A stretch of DNA of 30,370 bases from Pseudomonadota bacterium (GTDB taxonomy: Bacteria; Desulfobacterota; Desulfovibrionia; Desulfovibrionales; Desulfovibrionaceae): contig JAEYOJ010000099.1 of NCBI GenBank assembly GCA_023411815.1, positions 1-30,370 on the forward strand. The letters are read 5' to 3'. Below the pieces are notes generated by a model. It saw only the letters and a list, made by a program, of their open reading frames with translations, did no database searches and was not told the DNA's origin. Shown here piece after piece: positions 1 to 7,478 of this stretch. Within the stretch, counting starts at the first letter, position 1, and each line of letters starts with the position of its first letter. The position numbers were made by a program, and so were the translations under genes.

Positions 1-1085
1 ATCCCCGCCTTGCCGAGAACCTTTCCACGGTCCTGGCTTGCGTCGGCATCGTCGGCACGGCAATGGCCAGCTTGCCCGCCTACGTCTACACCAGGAGCGG
101 CAAAGGCCGTGACGTGGCCGAAGCTCATCCGGTCATGGACCTTATCCGGCGCGGCCCGAATGAGCGGCAGACCTGGCCGGATTGGATCGAATGGACAATG
201 GCCCAAGTGCTCCTCAGGGGCAACGCCGTGTCCGAGATTGTCACCGACAGGGCCGGGCGCGTCAAAGCCCTTCGGCCTACCCCGTGGGAGTGGTGCAGCG
301 TGCAAATGCTTCCCACTGGCAGGCTTGCCTATGACGTAACCGAGATGACCAGCATTTACGGCGGGCAAGGCCGCATGCGCCGCTTGCTTGAACATGAGGT
401 CATTCACCTGAAGGACAGGACGGATGACGGCTTGCTTGGCAAGAGCCGCTTGCAGCGTGCTGGCGCGGTCATCCGGGCCGGTCTCAGCGTCCAGGAATTT
501 GCCGAATCCATGTACAGCAATGGGGCCAATCCGAGCGGCGCATTGCAGGCTGAAGGCAAGCTCAATGGCGAGCAGTACCAGCGCCTTGGCGAGCAATTCC
601 GCATGGCCTATTCGGGCTCATCCAATGCCGCGAAGGTTATGATCCTCGACCAGGGCTTGAAGTGGCAGCAAATCAGCGTCAGCCCCGAGGATGCCGAGCT
701 TTTGGCTTCTCGCCGGTTCACCACTGAGGAGCTTGCCCGCATCTTCCAGGTTCCCCCGCCCATGGTCGGCATTTGGGACCATTCCACGTTCACGAACAGC
801 GAAACAGCGGGCAAATGGTTCGCTCAGTTCACCATAGGCCCTTGGTGCCGCAAGATCGAAGCTGAGTTCACCCGGTCCATCTTCTCCACGTCCGAGCGTG
901 CAACACATGCCCTGGAGCTTGACCTTTCCGGCTTCCTGAGAGGCGACCACGCGGCCAGGTGGGCAGGACACGCCATTGCGGTGCAAAACGGCATCCTGAG
1001 CCCGAATGAGATACGCGAGGTGGAAGGCTGGAACCCGAGGCCGGGCGGCGAGGAGTTCGCCGGACAGAAGGAACAGACGGCGTAA
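1..1085 (+). CDS. Phage portal protein, HK97 family (5' end outside window)
   Basis: The reading frame is open from base 3 at the window edge to the TAA at 1083-1085, so the gene starts upstream and only about 360 residues are seen. Portal proteins form the dodecameric ring at the capsid vertex through which DNA is packaged. Family features include the early segment AENLSTVLACVGIVGTAMASL, the motif 'EVIHLKD', the segment 'FQVPPPMVGIWDHSTFTNSE' and the C-terminal 'NGILSPNEIREVEGWNPRPGG', all typical of HK97-type portals. The C-terminus looks complete, and about 40 N-terminal residues are probably missing. In HK97-type modules the portal is normally followed by protease and major capsid genes. 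Here an HTH gene and an integrase follow at once, which is unusual. The internal ATG at 63 is not the true start because the homologous frame continues upstream. Confidence 0.9.
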   Translation, partial: PRLAENLSTVLACVGIVGTAMASLPAYVYTRSGKGRDVAEAHPVMDLIRRGPNERQTWPDWIEWTMAQVLLRGNAVSEIVTDRAGRVKALRPTPWEWCSVQMLPTGRLAYDVTEMTSIYGGQGRMRRLLEHEVIHLKDRTDDGLLGKSRLQRAGAVIRAGLSVQEFAESMYSNGANPSGALQAEGKLNGEQYQRLGEQFRMAYSGSSNAAKVMILDQGLKWQQISVSPEDAELLASRRFTTEELARIFQVPPPMVGIWDHSTFTNSETAGKWFAQFTIGPWCRKIEAEFTRSIFSTSERATHALELDLSGFLRGDHAARWAGHAIAVQNGILSPNEIREVEGWNPRPGGEEFAGQKEQTA

Positions 1086-1091
1086 AGGCGC

Positions 1092-1469
1092 ATGAGTTTC
1101 GAGGAACTGCAAAGCGAGGTTGCAACCCTCAAGCCGCAGGAGGTGGCCAGGTTGCTACGCCTAGACACCCGCACGGTGAAGAAATACGCTGAACGTCTTG
1201 GCGGCGTAGAGGTTGTGCCGGGGACGCTGCGGTTCCTTGAAAGTCGAATAAGGAGTTTGCTGAATGCCGACGGAAACGCATCGGCGTGGGGAACTTCGGT
1301 GGCGCGGCGTCGTGAAGATGGACGGGAAGATACAAGCGTCCAAGTGGTTCGGCAGCGGCCCCAAAGAGCAGCGCAAGGCCATTCTGTGGGAAGAAGAGGC
1401 CAGGAAGGCTCTACAGGAGCAGCAGAAGACCCCCACGGCCTCGCTAGAGCCCTTGCAATGGGCGAGTAG
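1092..1469 (+). CDS. Small HTH protein, possible excisionase; long overlap with integrase
   Basis: The first 55 or so residues read as a winged-helix or MerR/excisionase-type DNA-binding domain ('PQEVARLLRLDTRTVKKYAE' followed by 'GTLRFLESRI'). This fits an Xis/AlpA-like directionality factor or regulator next to an integrase. The ATG at 1092 lies 7 bases after the portal stop and has only a weak ribosome site. From about residue 58 the frame overlaps the integrase gene by 206 bases, and this tail is Arg/Gly/Gln-rich, as expected for an overprinted shadow frame. The integrase ribosome site lies inside this gene, so the two are probably translationally linked. The HTH part is convincing. Whether the tail is really made is uncertain. 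Confidence 0.6.
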   Translation: MSFEELQSEVATLKPQEVARLLRLDTRTVKKYAERLGGVEVVPGTLRFLESRIRSLLNADGNASAWGTSVARRREDGREDTSVQVVRQRPQRAAQGHSVGRRGQEGSTGAAEDPHGLARALAMGE

Positions 1470-2409
1470 GTACTTGGATGATGTACTGCGGCGAAACTCA
1501 AAAAAGACCTATGTGGAGAAGCGTAGCGGCCTCTTGCGGTTCCTTCGCTTTGCCCGAGGTAAGAGCCTGCATGAGTTTACGCCAGCCATTGCCCTTGCCT
1601 TCTTCCAGGAGCAGCACGACAAACGTTCAGGCTACGCGGCCAACAAGGATCGAAAGAACCTGGCCACGGCCTGGAAGTGGGGCCAGAAGTACCTGGACGG
1701 ATTCCCGGACAAGCCGAATCCATTCATGGCAGTGGACCGATTCCCGGAGCAGCGCCAGGACCGCTATATCCCGCCTGAAGAGGACTTCCACAAAGTCTTC
1801 GAGCTGGCGGAAGGGCAGGATCGCGTCATGCTGACAGCGTTCCTTCATTTGGGCGCCAGGAGAAGCGAGGTTTTCCGGCTGACCTGGGCGGACGTGGACT
1901 TCGCAGAGAATCGCGTTCGTCTCATCACCGGGAAGACCCGCGACGGCTCTCCGAGAGCTGATTGGTTGCCCATGACAAACGAGCTTAGGGCGGCCCTGCT
2001 TTGGTGGTGGGAGGCCAGGCCATACAAGCAGGCGAAGCACGTCTTCACTTGCCTGGATGACAGCCCAAGCCCGAATCACAACCCCGGCGGCCCGTTTTTG
2101 TATCGTCAGCACTTCATGCCTCGCATGTGCAAGCGAGCCAAGGTTAAGCCCTTCGGCTTCCATGCCATACGGCATCTAAGCGCGGTCATCCTCTACAAGG
2201 CAGGCCATCCGGTCAGCTTGATTCAGAGGATTCTCAGGCATCAGAGCCCGAACATGACGGAACGCTATCTGCGGAGTCTTGGCTTCGGTCAGGAAGAGAT
2301 GCGGGAAGCGGTGCGGGCTTTTGAAGGTAGAGGCCCGGCGAAGGTCATTCCCTTCGCCAGAAAAGCGGAAACCCCCGAAGCTGCAACTTCAGGGGTATCC
2401 AGTATCTAA
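1264..2409 (+). CDS. int: Tyrosine recombinase / site-specific integrase
   Basis: A phage-type tyrosine recombinase of 381 residues that would integrate and excise the element. The N-terminal half contains a SAM-like core-binding domain (about residues 60-160). The catalytic domain shows the expected residues: Arg199 in 'GARRSEV', Lys224 in 'TGKTRDG', His300 and Arg303 in 'HAIRH', His326 in 'LRHQSPN' and the nucleophile Tyr335 in 'TERYLRS'. The start at 1264 is chosen because AAGGAG lies 8 bases upstream and an in-frame TGA directly precedes the ATG. The gene ends about 55 bases from tRNA-Glu and points toward it, the usual arrangement for an integrase that uses the tRNA 3' end as its attachment site. 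All catalytic residues are present, so it looks functional. Confidence 0.95.
   Translation: MPTETHRRGELRWRGVVKMDGKIQASKWFGSGPKEQRKAILWEEEARKALQEQQKTPTASLEPLQWASRYLDDVLRRNSKKTYVEKRSGLLRFLRFARGKSLHEFTPAIALAFFQEQHDKRSGYAANKDRKNLATAWKWGQKYLDGFPDKPNPFMAVDRFPEQRQDRYIPPEEDFHKVFELAEGQDRVMLTAFLHLGARRSEVFRLTWADVDFAENRVRLITGKTRDGSPRADWLPMTNELRAALLWWWEARPYKQAKHVFTCLDDSPSPNHNPGGPFLYRQHFMPRMCKRAKVKPFGFHAIRHLSAVILYKAGHPVSLIQRILRHQSPNMTERYLRSLGFGQEEMREAVRAFEGRGPAKVIPFARKAETPEAATSGVSSI
2371..2396 (+). terminator. Hairpin at integrase 3' end
   Basis: ACCCC(C)GAAG pairs with CTTC(A)GGGGT around a six-base loop (2381-2386), with one C-A mismatch. It overlaps the last codons of the integrase. No T-run follows, so it may act in mRNA stability or as a recombination structure rather than as a classical terminator. 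Confidence 0.4.
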
Positions 2410-2431
2410 GGATATCCATCGGGGATATCCA
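2394..2431. repeat. Three short direct repeats, possible integrase arm sites
   Basis: GGTATCCA (2394-2401), GGATATCCA (2410-2418) and GGATATCCA (2423-2431) occur at about 13-16 base spacing between the integrase end and tRNA-Glu. Tandem short direct repeats flanking an att core are typical arm-type binding sites of tyrosine integrases. GGATATCC is itself a palindrome. The binding role is inferred from position and spacing. Confidence 0.45.
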
Positions 2432-2464
2432 AACGGCTAGGAGAACCTAACCATGTGGAATCGT

Positions 2465-2540
2465 TGGCGTCCCCAACCGGGTTTGAACCGGTGTTATCGG
2501 CGTGAGAGGCCGACGTCCTAGGCCACTAGACGATGGGGAC
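2465..2540 (-). tRNA. tRNA-Glu (anticodon CTC), likely phage attachment gene
   Basis: On the minus strand the acceptor stem GTCCCCA pairs with TGGGGAC. The D-arm region is present, the anticodon arm TCGGC-CTCTCAC-GCCGA gives anticodon CTC, and the T-arm is ACCGG-TTCAAAC-CCGGT. The CCA end is encoded (2465-2467). It lies 7 bases downstream of tRNA-Lys and is almost certainly co-transcribed with it. The 3' end faces the integrase gene, so this is the likely attB/attR. The second att copy would lie outside the window. Confidence 0.97.
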
Positions 2541-2547
2541 GCGCTGT

Positions 2548-2622
2548 TGGTGGGCCGTGTTGGGTTCGAACCAACGACTCTCTGCTTAAAAGGCAGATAC
2601 TCTACCGCTGAGTTAACGGCCC
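2548..2622 (-). tRNA. tRNA-Lys (anticodon TTT)
   Basis: On the minus strand the acceptor GGGCCGT pairs with ACGGCCC. The anticodon arm CTGC-CTTTTAA-GCAG carries TTT, the T-loop is GTTCGAAC-like, and CCA is encoded. It is the first gene of a two-tRNA transcript with tRNA-Glu. A promoter with a perfect -35 box ends about 8 bases before its 5' end. Confidence 0.97.
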
Positions 2623-2636
2623 TCGCGAGGAGGGTC

Positions 2637-2665
2637 TTGGTACCGGTTTCGTATCGGCCTGTCAA
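2637..2665 (-). promoter_or_regulatory. Sigma-70 promoter of the tRNA-Lys/tRNA-Glu unit
   Basis: On the minus strand TTGACA (2665-2660), a 17-base spacer and TACCAA (2642-2637) precede tRNA-Lys. The start point would be near 2630, and a GC-rich stretch follows, as in stringently controlled stable-RNA promoters. The -35 is perfect and the -10 is weak. Confidence 0.6.
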
Positions 2666-2724
2666 GTGAATCCGTGAGTTTCGTTCCAACGGACCCGGTC
2701 ACGCGCGTTTGCGCAGGAGCTTCA

Positions 2725-4005
2725 TTATACTTCCGGGCGGATGATGTCTAGTCCCCCCATGTAGGATTTCAAAACTTCGGGCACCAGGATGGAGCCGTCG
2801 GCCTGCTGGTAGTTCTCCAGCACGGCGACCATGGTCCGTCCCACGGCCAGCCCGGAGCCGTTGAGCGTATGGGCCAGGCGGCTCTTCTTGGCGCTCTTTT
2901 CCTTGCAGCGGATGCCTGCGCGGCGGGCTTGGAAGTCCTCACAGTTGGAGCAGCTGGAGATCTCGCGGTACTTGCCTTGCCCCGGCAGCCAGACCTCCAG
3001 GTCATAGGTCTTGGCCGCGGAGAAGCCCATGTCGCCGGTGCACAGGGCCAGCACGCGGTAGGGCAGCTCGAGCTTCTGGAGAATGGTTTCCGCGTGGGAG
3101 GTCATGAGCTCCAGGTCCTCGTAGGAGCGGTCCGGGTGGGCGATGCGCACCAGCTCGACCTTGTGGAACTGGTGCTGGCGGATGAGACCGCGGGTGTCCT
3201 TGCCGTAGGAGCCCGCCTCGGAGCGGAAACATGGCGTGAAGGCGCAGAAGGCCAGCGGAAGTTTGTCCTCGTCCAGGGTTTCGTCGGCGTGCAGGTTGGT
3301 CAGGGGCACCTCGGCCGTGGGTATGAGGAAATAGTCCCAGCCTTCCAGCTTGAACAGGTCGGCCTCGAACTTGGGCAGCTGGCCCGTGCCGGTCATGGTC
3401 TGACGATTGACCATGTAGGGCGGGGCGATTTCGGTGTAGCCGTGATCCCGGGTCTGCACGTCGAGCATGAAGGCGGCCAGGGCGCGCTCCAGGCGGGCGG
3501 CCCAGCCGCGCAGCACGGCGAAACGGCTGCCGGCCAGCTTGGTCGCGCGTTCGAAATCGATGCCGCCCAGGGCTGCGCCGAGTTCCCAGTGCTCCTTGGG
3601 CTTGAAATCGAAGGCAGTGGGCTCGCCCCAGGTGCGCACTACCTGGTTGTCTTCCTCGCTCTTGCCTACGGGCACGCTGGAATGGGGGATGTTGGGGATG
3701 GTCAGCAGGAAGCCCTGGACCTCTTCGTCCACGCCCTTCAGAAGATCGTCCAGCACCTTTATGCGCTCGCTCTTGGCCGCCAATTCGTCCAACAGGGACT
3801 GTGCGTCACGACCCTCGCGCTTGAGCCGGGCCACTTCGCCCGAGGCCTTGTTGCGCTCGCTCTTGAGCATCTCGGATTCCAGCAGCAGTTCGCGGCGCTT
3901 GCGGTCCAGTTCCTCGAATTGGTCCAGGGACAGGCTGGAATTGCGGTTGGCCAAGGCCTGACGCACCAGATCCATGTTGCCCCGCATAAATTTCAGGTCG
4001 AGCAT
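2725..4005 (-). CDS. serS: Seryl-tRNA synthetase
   Basis: Class II aminoacyl-tRNA synthetase that charges tRNA-Ser (and tRNA-Sec, relevant because a selenoprotein is proposed in this window). It has 426 residues, normal for the family. The N-terminal coiled-coil arm that binds the tRNA (about residues 25-105) is rich in Lys/Glu/Leu. The catalytic domain shows 'RGLIRQHQFHKVELV' (motif 2) and 'GLAVGRTMVAVLENYQ' (motif 3). The start at 4005 is chosen over an upstream ATG because AAGGAG lies six bases before it and the protein then begins MLDLKF, as SerS proteins do. It lies upstream of the tRNA-Lys/tRNA-Glu pair on the same strand, but the tRNAs have their own promoter. Confidence 0.97.
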   Translation of the reverse strand: MLDLKFMRGNMDLVRQALANRNSSLSLDQFEELDRKRRELLLESEMLKSERNKASGEVARLKREGRDAQSLLDELAAKSERIKVLDDLLKGVDEEVQGFLLTIPNIPHSSVPVGKSEEDNQVVRTWGEPTAFDFKPKEHWELGAALGGIDFERATKLAGSRFAVLRGWAARLERALAAFMLDVQTRDHGYTEIAPPYMVNRQTMTGTGQLPKFEADLFKLEGWDYFLIPTAEVPLTNLHADETLDEDKLPLAFCAFTPCFRSEAGSYGKDTRGLIRQHQFHKVELVRIAHPDRSYEDLELMTSHAETILQKLELPYRVLALCTGDMGFSAAKTYDLEVWLPGQGKYREISSCSNCEDFQARRAGIRCKEKSAKKSRLAHTLNGSGLAVGRTMVAVLENYQQADGSILVPEVLKSYMGGLDIIRPEV

Positions 4006-4276
4006 CCGTGTCTCCTTCGTAGTGCAGACTGGCCTTGGCATCTACAACAAGTCCGGCCGACAATAAACCCCCGGCTTGCATGAGGTGGAGCAGCCACGAT
4101 CCGGCCTTACAATCTTGATTCGGTTAGATCATTGTCCGCCCCAGGGGGAAGGAGGAAGGTATCGCCATTGCCGAATCTCCGCACAGGATCGCCAATGTCC
4201 GCGCGAAATGGGGGATGATTCGGACAGAGATCGGTTTGGGCGCGGACTGAACTGAACAAGCATATGGAGGGGTTGC

Positions 4277-5503
4277 ATGATCCGGCGTGTTATCGCGCTG
4301 ACCCTGGGGGGAGCAATGTTGTGTCTGTTCGCGCATGTCATGGCGGGGCAGGCCCTAGCCCAACTGACGCCCAGGACCCATACCGCCCGTTTTATCCCCA
4401 TTCGACCGCCGGAGGGGAGCGGGTTCACATCCATAACGACCGTGGGCGACTCGAAAGATGGCTGGGTCATGACCGGCCATGGCGCCACGGTGGACGGCGA
4501 GGTGCCCTTCGCCTGGCGCGAGCGGGTGGTCTACCCCTTGAACGGCCTGCCCTCGGGCGCCACGGGCACGGGCCGGGCAGCCGGTTGGCGAGGAGTCGAG
4601 GAGAACGGCCAGACCGTGTACAAGATGGCGGTCGTCGGCGTCCTGGACAACGCCGCGGGCGGTCAAGCCTTCCTATGGGTTTACGAGGAAGGATTTCAGC
4701 CGTTGCCGGGACTGGACGGCGTGCGCAGCGAGGCCAACGGCATGTCGCTCTCGGGCCCTATGATCGCCGGGCAGCGCCAGACTTCCCGCGGTCTTGAAGC
4801 CTACTACTGGACCGCTGGCGGTGGTGTCGTGGATATGGGCGACCTGGACGGCGGGACCGTGGAAAGCAAGGCCTGGTCCGTGGCCAGGGACAACGAGGCC
4901 ATCGTGGGCGAGGCTCAGTCGGCCCAGGGCATGCAGGCCTTTTTGTGGACTCCGGGTGAAGGCATGCGCGGCCTTGGCGACTTGGCCGGAGGCGCGTTCA
5001 GCAGTTCGGCGCGGGCCGTGGGCAAACCGGAAAGCGGAGCACTGCAGGCCGTGGTCGGTGTGGGCACTTCGGCGCAAGGCCGGGAGGCCTTCCGCTGGAC
5101 TCCCTCGGGCGGCATGCAAGGGCTGGGTGATCTGGCCGGTGGCACGTACGATAGCGTTGCCCTGGACGTGGACGAGACCGGCGCCTACGTCGTGGGCAAG
5201 GCGAACACGATTGACGGCGAGACGGCGTTCGTCTGGGACGGTGTCCATGGCATGCGCGACCTGCGCGCCATTCTGGCTGACGATTTCGGCCTGGAAACGG
5301 CCCTGGCGGGCTGGACCCTGGGCGTCGCCACGTCCATAGCCACGAACCTCACCGTCGAGGACCGCAACGACATCCTGATGATCGCCGGGTCCGGCATGGA
5401 CCCCGAGGGCGTGCTCTGCTCGTGGCGGGTCACATTCACTCCCAGGGACGATGTCGTGATACCCAAACAGATCACGGCCGCCAGATATCTGCTCCTGCAC
5501 TGA
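4277..5503 (+). CDS. Exported HAF-repeat protein
   Basis: A 408-residue protein with a clear signal peptide (basic start, hydrophobic core, likely cleavage after Ala28 in 'GQALA-QL'). The mature part is built from HAF-type repeats with the recurring unit 'AFxWTPxxGMxxLGDLAGG', best seen around residues 190-325, probably giving a beta-propeller-like fold. HAF-repeat proteins are found in the periplasm or outside the cell, and their function is not known. GGAGG lies 6 bases before the ATG. The gene stands alone: serS is divergent behind it and a strong hairpin follows. No enzymatic motif is visible, and the C-terminus ends in hydrophobic 'ARYLLLH' without an obvious sorting signal. Confidence 0.8.
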   Translation: MIRRVIALTLGGAMLCLFAHVMAGQALAQLTPRTHTARFIPIRPPEGSGFTSITTVGDSKDGWVMTGHGATVDGEVPFAWRERVVYPLNGLPSGATGTGRAAGWRGVEENGQTVYKMAVVGVLDNAAGGQAFLWVYEEGFQPLPGLDGVRSEANGMSLSGPMIAGQRQTSRGLEAYYWTAGGGVVDMGDLDGGTVESKAWSVARDNEAIVGEAQSAQGMQAFLWTPGEGMRGLGDLAGGAFSSSARAVGKPESGALQAVVGVGTSAQGREAFRWTPSGGMQGLGDLAGGTYDSVALDVDETGAYVVGKANTIDGETAFVWDGVHGMRDLRAILADDFGLETALAGWTLGVATSIATNLTVEDRNDILMIAGSGMDPEGVLCSWRVTFTPRDDVVIPKQITAARYLLLH

Positions 5504-5521
5504 TCCACTGCATGCATACAT

Positions 5522-5548
5522 GGCGGCCCGGTCACGGACCGGGCCGCC
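5522..5548. terminator. Perfect 12-bp hairpin after the HAF gene
   Basis: GGCGGCCCGGTC and its exact complement flank an ACG loop. There is no T-run on either side. It is placed between the HAF gene and pncC and probably stops or attenuates transcription. Confidence 0.6.
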
Positions 5549-5603
5549 TGCATCGACATCACCGGCCAGCCTGGCTTATCCTCGCGCGCACAAGGAGGCA
5601 CTC

Positions 5604-6101
5604 ATGCAGGAACTCGAACAAGCCATACTGGACCTCGGATCGGCGCTCAAGGCGCGGGGGCTCATGCTGGCCACGGCCGAATCGTGCACCGGCGGACTCA
5701 TCGCCGGTGCGCTCACCAAGGTTTCGGGCAGTTCGGACTGGTTTCGGGGCGGAGTGGTCGCCTATGCCAACGGAGTCAAGGCGAAGCTCCTCGGCGTGCC
5801 TCAAGAGGCGCTCCTGAGGCACGGCGCCGTGAGCGAATCCGTGGTGCTGGCCATGGCCCGCGGCGCGCTGGATGCCCTGGACGCCCAGGTGGCCGTGGCC
5901 GTTTCGGGGGTGGCCGGTCCCACTGGCGGCACGCCGGACAAGCCGGTGGGCACGGTCTGGATCGCCTGGGCCTGGCCCGGAGGCGAGCAGGCCGTGCGGT
6001 ATCTGTTCCCCGGCGATCGGGAGGCCGTGCGAATGGGCACGGTGGAGCATGCGATCACGGGCCTGGCCGCGCGCATCGGGCGCTCTGCTGTGCAGGCATA
6101 G
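5604..6101 (+). CDS. pncC: Nicotinamide-nucleotide amidohydrolase (PncC / CinA C-terminal domain)
   Basis: Stand-alone CinA C-terminal domain of 165 residues that deamidates NMN to nicotinate mononucleotide, returning the product of NAD-consuming reactions to NAD synthesis. The family signature 'ATAESCTGGLIAGALT' (about residues 23-38) contains the catalytic Ser27, followed by 'GGVVAYANGVKAKLLGV' and 'AVAVSGVAGPTGGTPDKPVG'. The start at 5604 is chosen because AAGGAGG lies 5 bases upstream, and an earlier in-frame ATG lies inside the hairpin region. The N-terminal MoCF-like domain of full CinA is absent, so this is the short type. It is followed 12 bases later by thpR, a pairing known in many bacteria as cinA-ligT. 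Confidence 0.93.
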   Translation: MQELEQAILDLGSALKARGLMLATAESCTGGLIAGALTKVSGSSDWFRGGVVAYANGVKAKLLGVPQEALLRHGAVSESVVLAMARGALDALDAQVAVAVSGVAGPTGGTPDKPVGTVWIAWAWPGGEQAVRYLFPGDREAVRMGTVEHAITGLAARIGRSAVQA

Positions 6102-6113
6102 GTTGGGGGCGGC

Positions 6114-6692
6114 ATGCGTCTGTTCATCGGCATACCGTTGCCCGAGGAGTACCAGCGCGGCCTGGCCCGCCTGCGAGAAAGGCTGGGAGCCGGCATTCGC
6201 TCCAAGCTGGGCTGGACCAGGGAGGGAAACTGGCACATGACCCTCAAGTTCCTGGGCGAGGTGGACGAAGAGTTGGCCCGGGACGTGGAGCGGGCCCTGT
6301 CCGGGCTGCGCCTGGCGCCGTTCACGCTGCAGGCGGCCGGGGCCGGCTTCTTTCCCAATCTGAGGAATCCGCGAGTGTTCTGGGTCGGCCTGGCGCGCGG
6401 CGGCGAGGAGTGCGCGGGCTGGGCGGCCATGGTCGAGGAGGCCATGGAGCCGCTGGGCTTCGCGCGCGAGGCGCGCGAGTTCCGGCCGCACCTGACCCTG
6501 GCCAGGATCAAGGAGGCCCGGCGCGACGACTGGGCGGCCTTGGCGCGGGATGCGGAGAAGGAAGTGTGGCCCTTGGTGGGCGTGGAGGAAATCGTGCTGT
6601 GGCGGAGCAGACTCGGACCGGGCGGACCGGCCTACGAAGCGCTATGCCAGGTCAAGGCATCGCAGGCCGGTTCCGGTCGCGGCGGGTCCTAG
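6114..6692 (+). CDS. thpR: RNA 2',3'-cyclic phosphodiesterase
   Basis: 2H phosphoesterase of 192 residues that opens 2',3'-cyclic phosphate ends of RNA (formerly called LigT). Both catalytic HxT motifs are intact: 'HMTLKF' (His41) and 'HLTLAR' (His126). 'MRLFIGIPLP' is a typical start. A G-rich ribosome site precedes the ATG, and the gene lies 12 bases after pncC, so the two are an operon. The last bases overlap tail-to-tail with the convergent gene at 6689-7168. The biological substrate is not settled in any bacterium. Confidence 0.92.
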   Translation: MRLFIGIPLPEEYQRGLARLRERLGAGIRSKLGWTREGNWHMTLKFLGEVDEELARDVERALSGLRLAPFTLQAAGAGFFPNLRNPRVFWVGLARGGEECAGWAAMVEEAMEPLGFAREAREFRPHLTLARIKEARRDDWAALARDAEKEVWPLVGVEEIVLWRSRLGPGGPAYEALCQVKASQAGSGRGGS

Positions 6693-7168
6693 CTGTAGTC
6701 CCCGCGATTGAACTTGAACGTCTCCGTGACTGTGAGGACCTCCAGCTCGTTGACCATGGATTCAAGGCTGGGGTTGCTGGCGGCGAGCTTGGGGACATCC
6801 TGCTTCAACTCGCTCACGGTCTGGGAGATCTGTTCCAGCACGGCATATGCCTCGCGCAGGTTCGCTCGCTTGGCGGGCGATTCCAACTGCTGGGCATACA
6901 TTTCCCACTGGTCGAGCAGCGCGTCCATGTTCTCCATGATCCTGCCCTCCGTCGGGACGGCGCCCATGGAGCTGTCTGAAGTCTGCGGGCCGTAGCGCAG
7001 GTCGGCTCCAAGCCTGGCGACCGGAATCTGCGCGCTCGCGCCCGAGGCCTTGTCCACTTCCTTCGCCAGCAGGTCGCCGAACTTGCTGGTTGCAACCGAT
7101 TCGGTCTGCTTGCGTCGGAGATGTTGCTCCTCGCGGAGCTGTTCCAAGTGTTCTGTGCGGATCTTCAT
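6689..7168 (-). CDS. Unknown protein under a sigma-54 promoter, possibly flagellum-associated
   Basis: A 159-residue soluble protein that I do not recognise. The first 25 residues are highly charged (helical, 'EHLEQLREEQHLRRKQTES'). A Ser/Gly/Pro linker follows (about 40-75), then a helical domain (about 78-145) and the C-terminus 'TETFKFNRGDYS'. No signal peptide, membrane segment or Cys is visible. AGGAG lies 7 bases before the ATG. A near-consensus sigma-54 promoter ends about 38 bases upstream. In this group of bacteria sigma-54 commonly drives flagellar genes, and charged helical proteins of this size are common among flagellar accessory proteins and chaperones. That role is only an inference. 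The gene converges on thpR with a 4-base overlap. Confidence 0.75.
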   Translation of the reverse strand: MKIRTEHLEQLREEQHLRRKQTESVATSKFGDLLAKEVDKASGASAQIPVARLGADLRYGPQTSDSSMGAVPTEGRIMENMDALLDQWEMYAQQLESPAKRANLREAYAVLEQISQTVSELKQDVPKLAASNPSLESMVNELEVLTVTETFKFNRGDYS

Positions 7169-7205
7169 GGCTGTCTCCTGGCTGATCCATGGCTACCAGC
7201 CATTT

Positions 7206-7222
7206 AGCAAAATTCCTGCCAA
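7206..7222 (-). promoter_or_regulatory. Sigma-54 (RpoN) promoter
   Basis: On the minus strand TTGGCAGGAATTTTGCT matches the -24/-12 consensus TGGCACGRNNNTTGCW at all fixed positions but one (C to G). The GG and GC elements have exact spacing. The start point would be near 7195, leaving a 27-base leader that contains the ribosome site of the gene starting at 7168. Confidence 0.75.
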
Positions 7223-7337
7223 GGCCTTTGCGCCTTGAGCCTATGTGCTTCGAGTGGTCGTTCGGGGAATTTTTTTCCCTCCGGCGAGGGCTTGTAAACG
7301 ATGTGAAGCGTTTCCAGACTACGCATCCAGAAAGGCC

Positions 7338-7367
7338 TTGTCTATGTTGCGTTTGCTTTGTTATGAA
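7338..7367 (+). promoter_or_regulatory. Possible promoter for the UspA gene
   Basis: TTGTCT (7338-7343), an 18-base spacer and TATGAA (7362-7367) lie in the roughly 310-base gap 7169-7478. The region is much more AT-rich than its surroundings and contains TTGCTTT and AAAGCAA as an inverted pair. No other gene was seen in this gap besides the sigma-54 promoter on the other strand. Confidence 0.35.
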
Positions 7368-7478
7368 AAAAGCAAGGCTTTAAGGCGCTTACAACCGGCC
7401 CCTCGCGACCGGCCGCCCGGACGGAAGGCCGGGCCGGAATGCCGACCGCGGGCGGGTCCATAGGACCAGGAGGATGAT

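Noticed and set aside
2869..4083. Long plus-strand frame opposite serS
   Set aside because: Antisense shadow of serS; serS has full family motifs and a good ribosome site.
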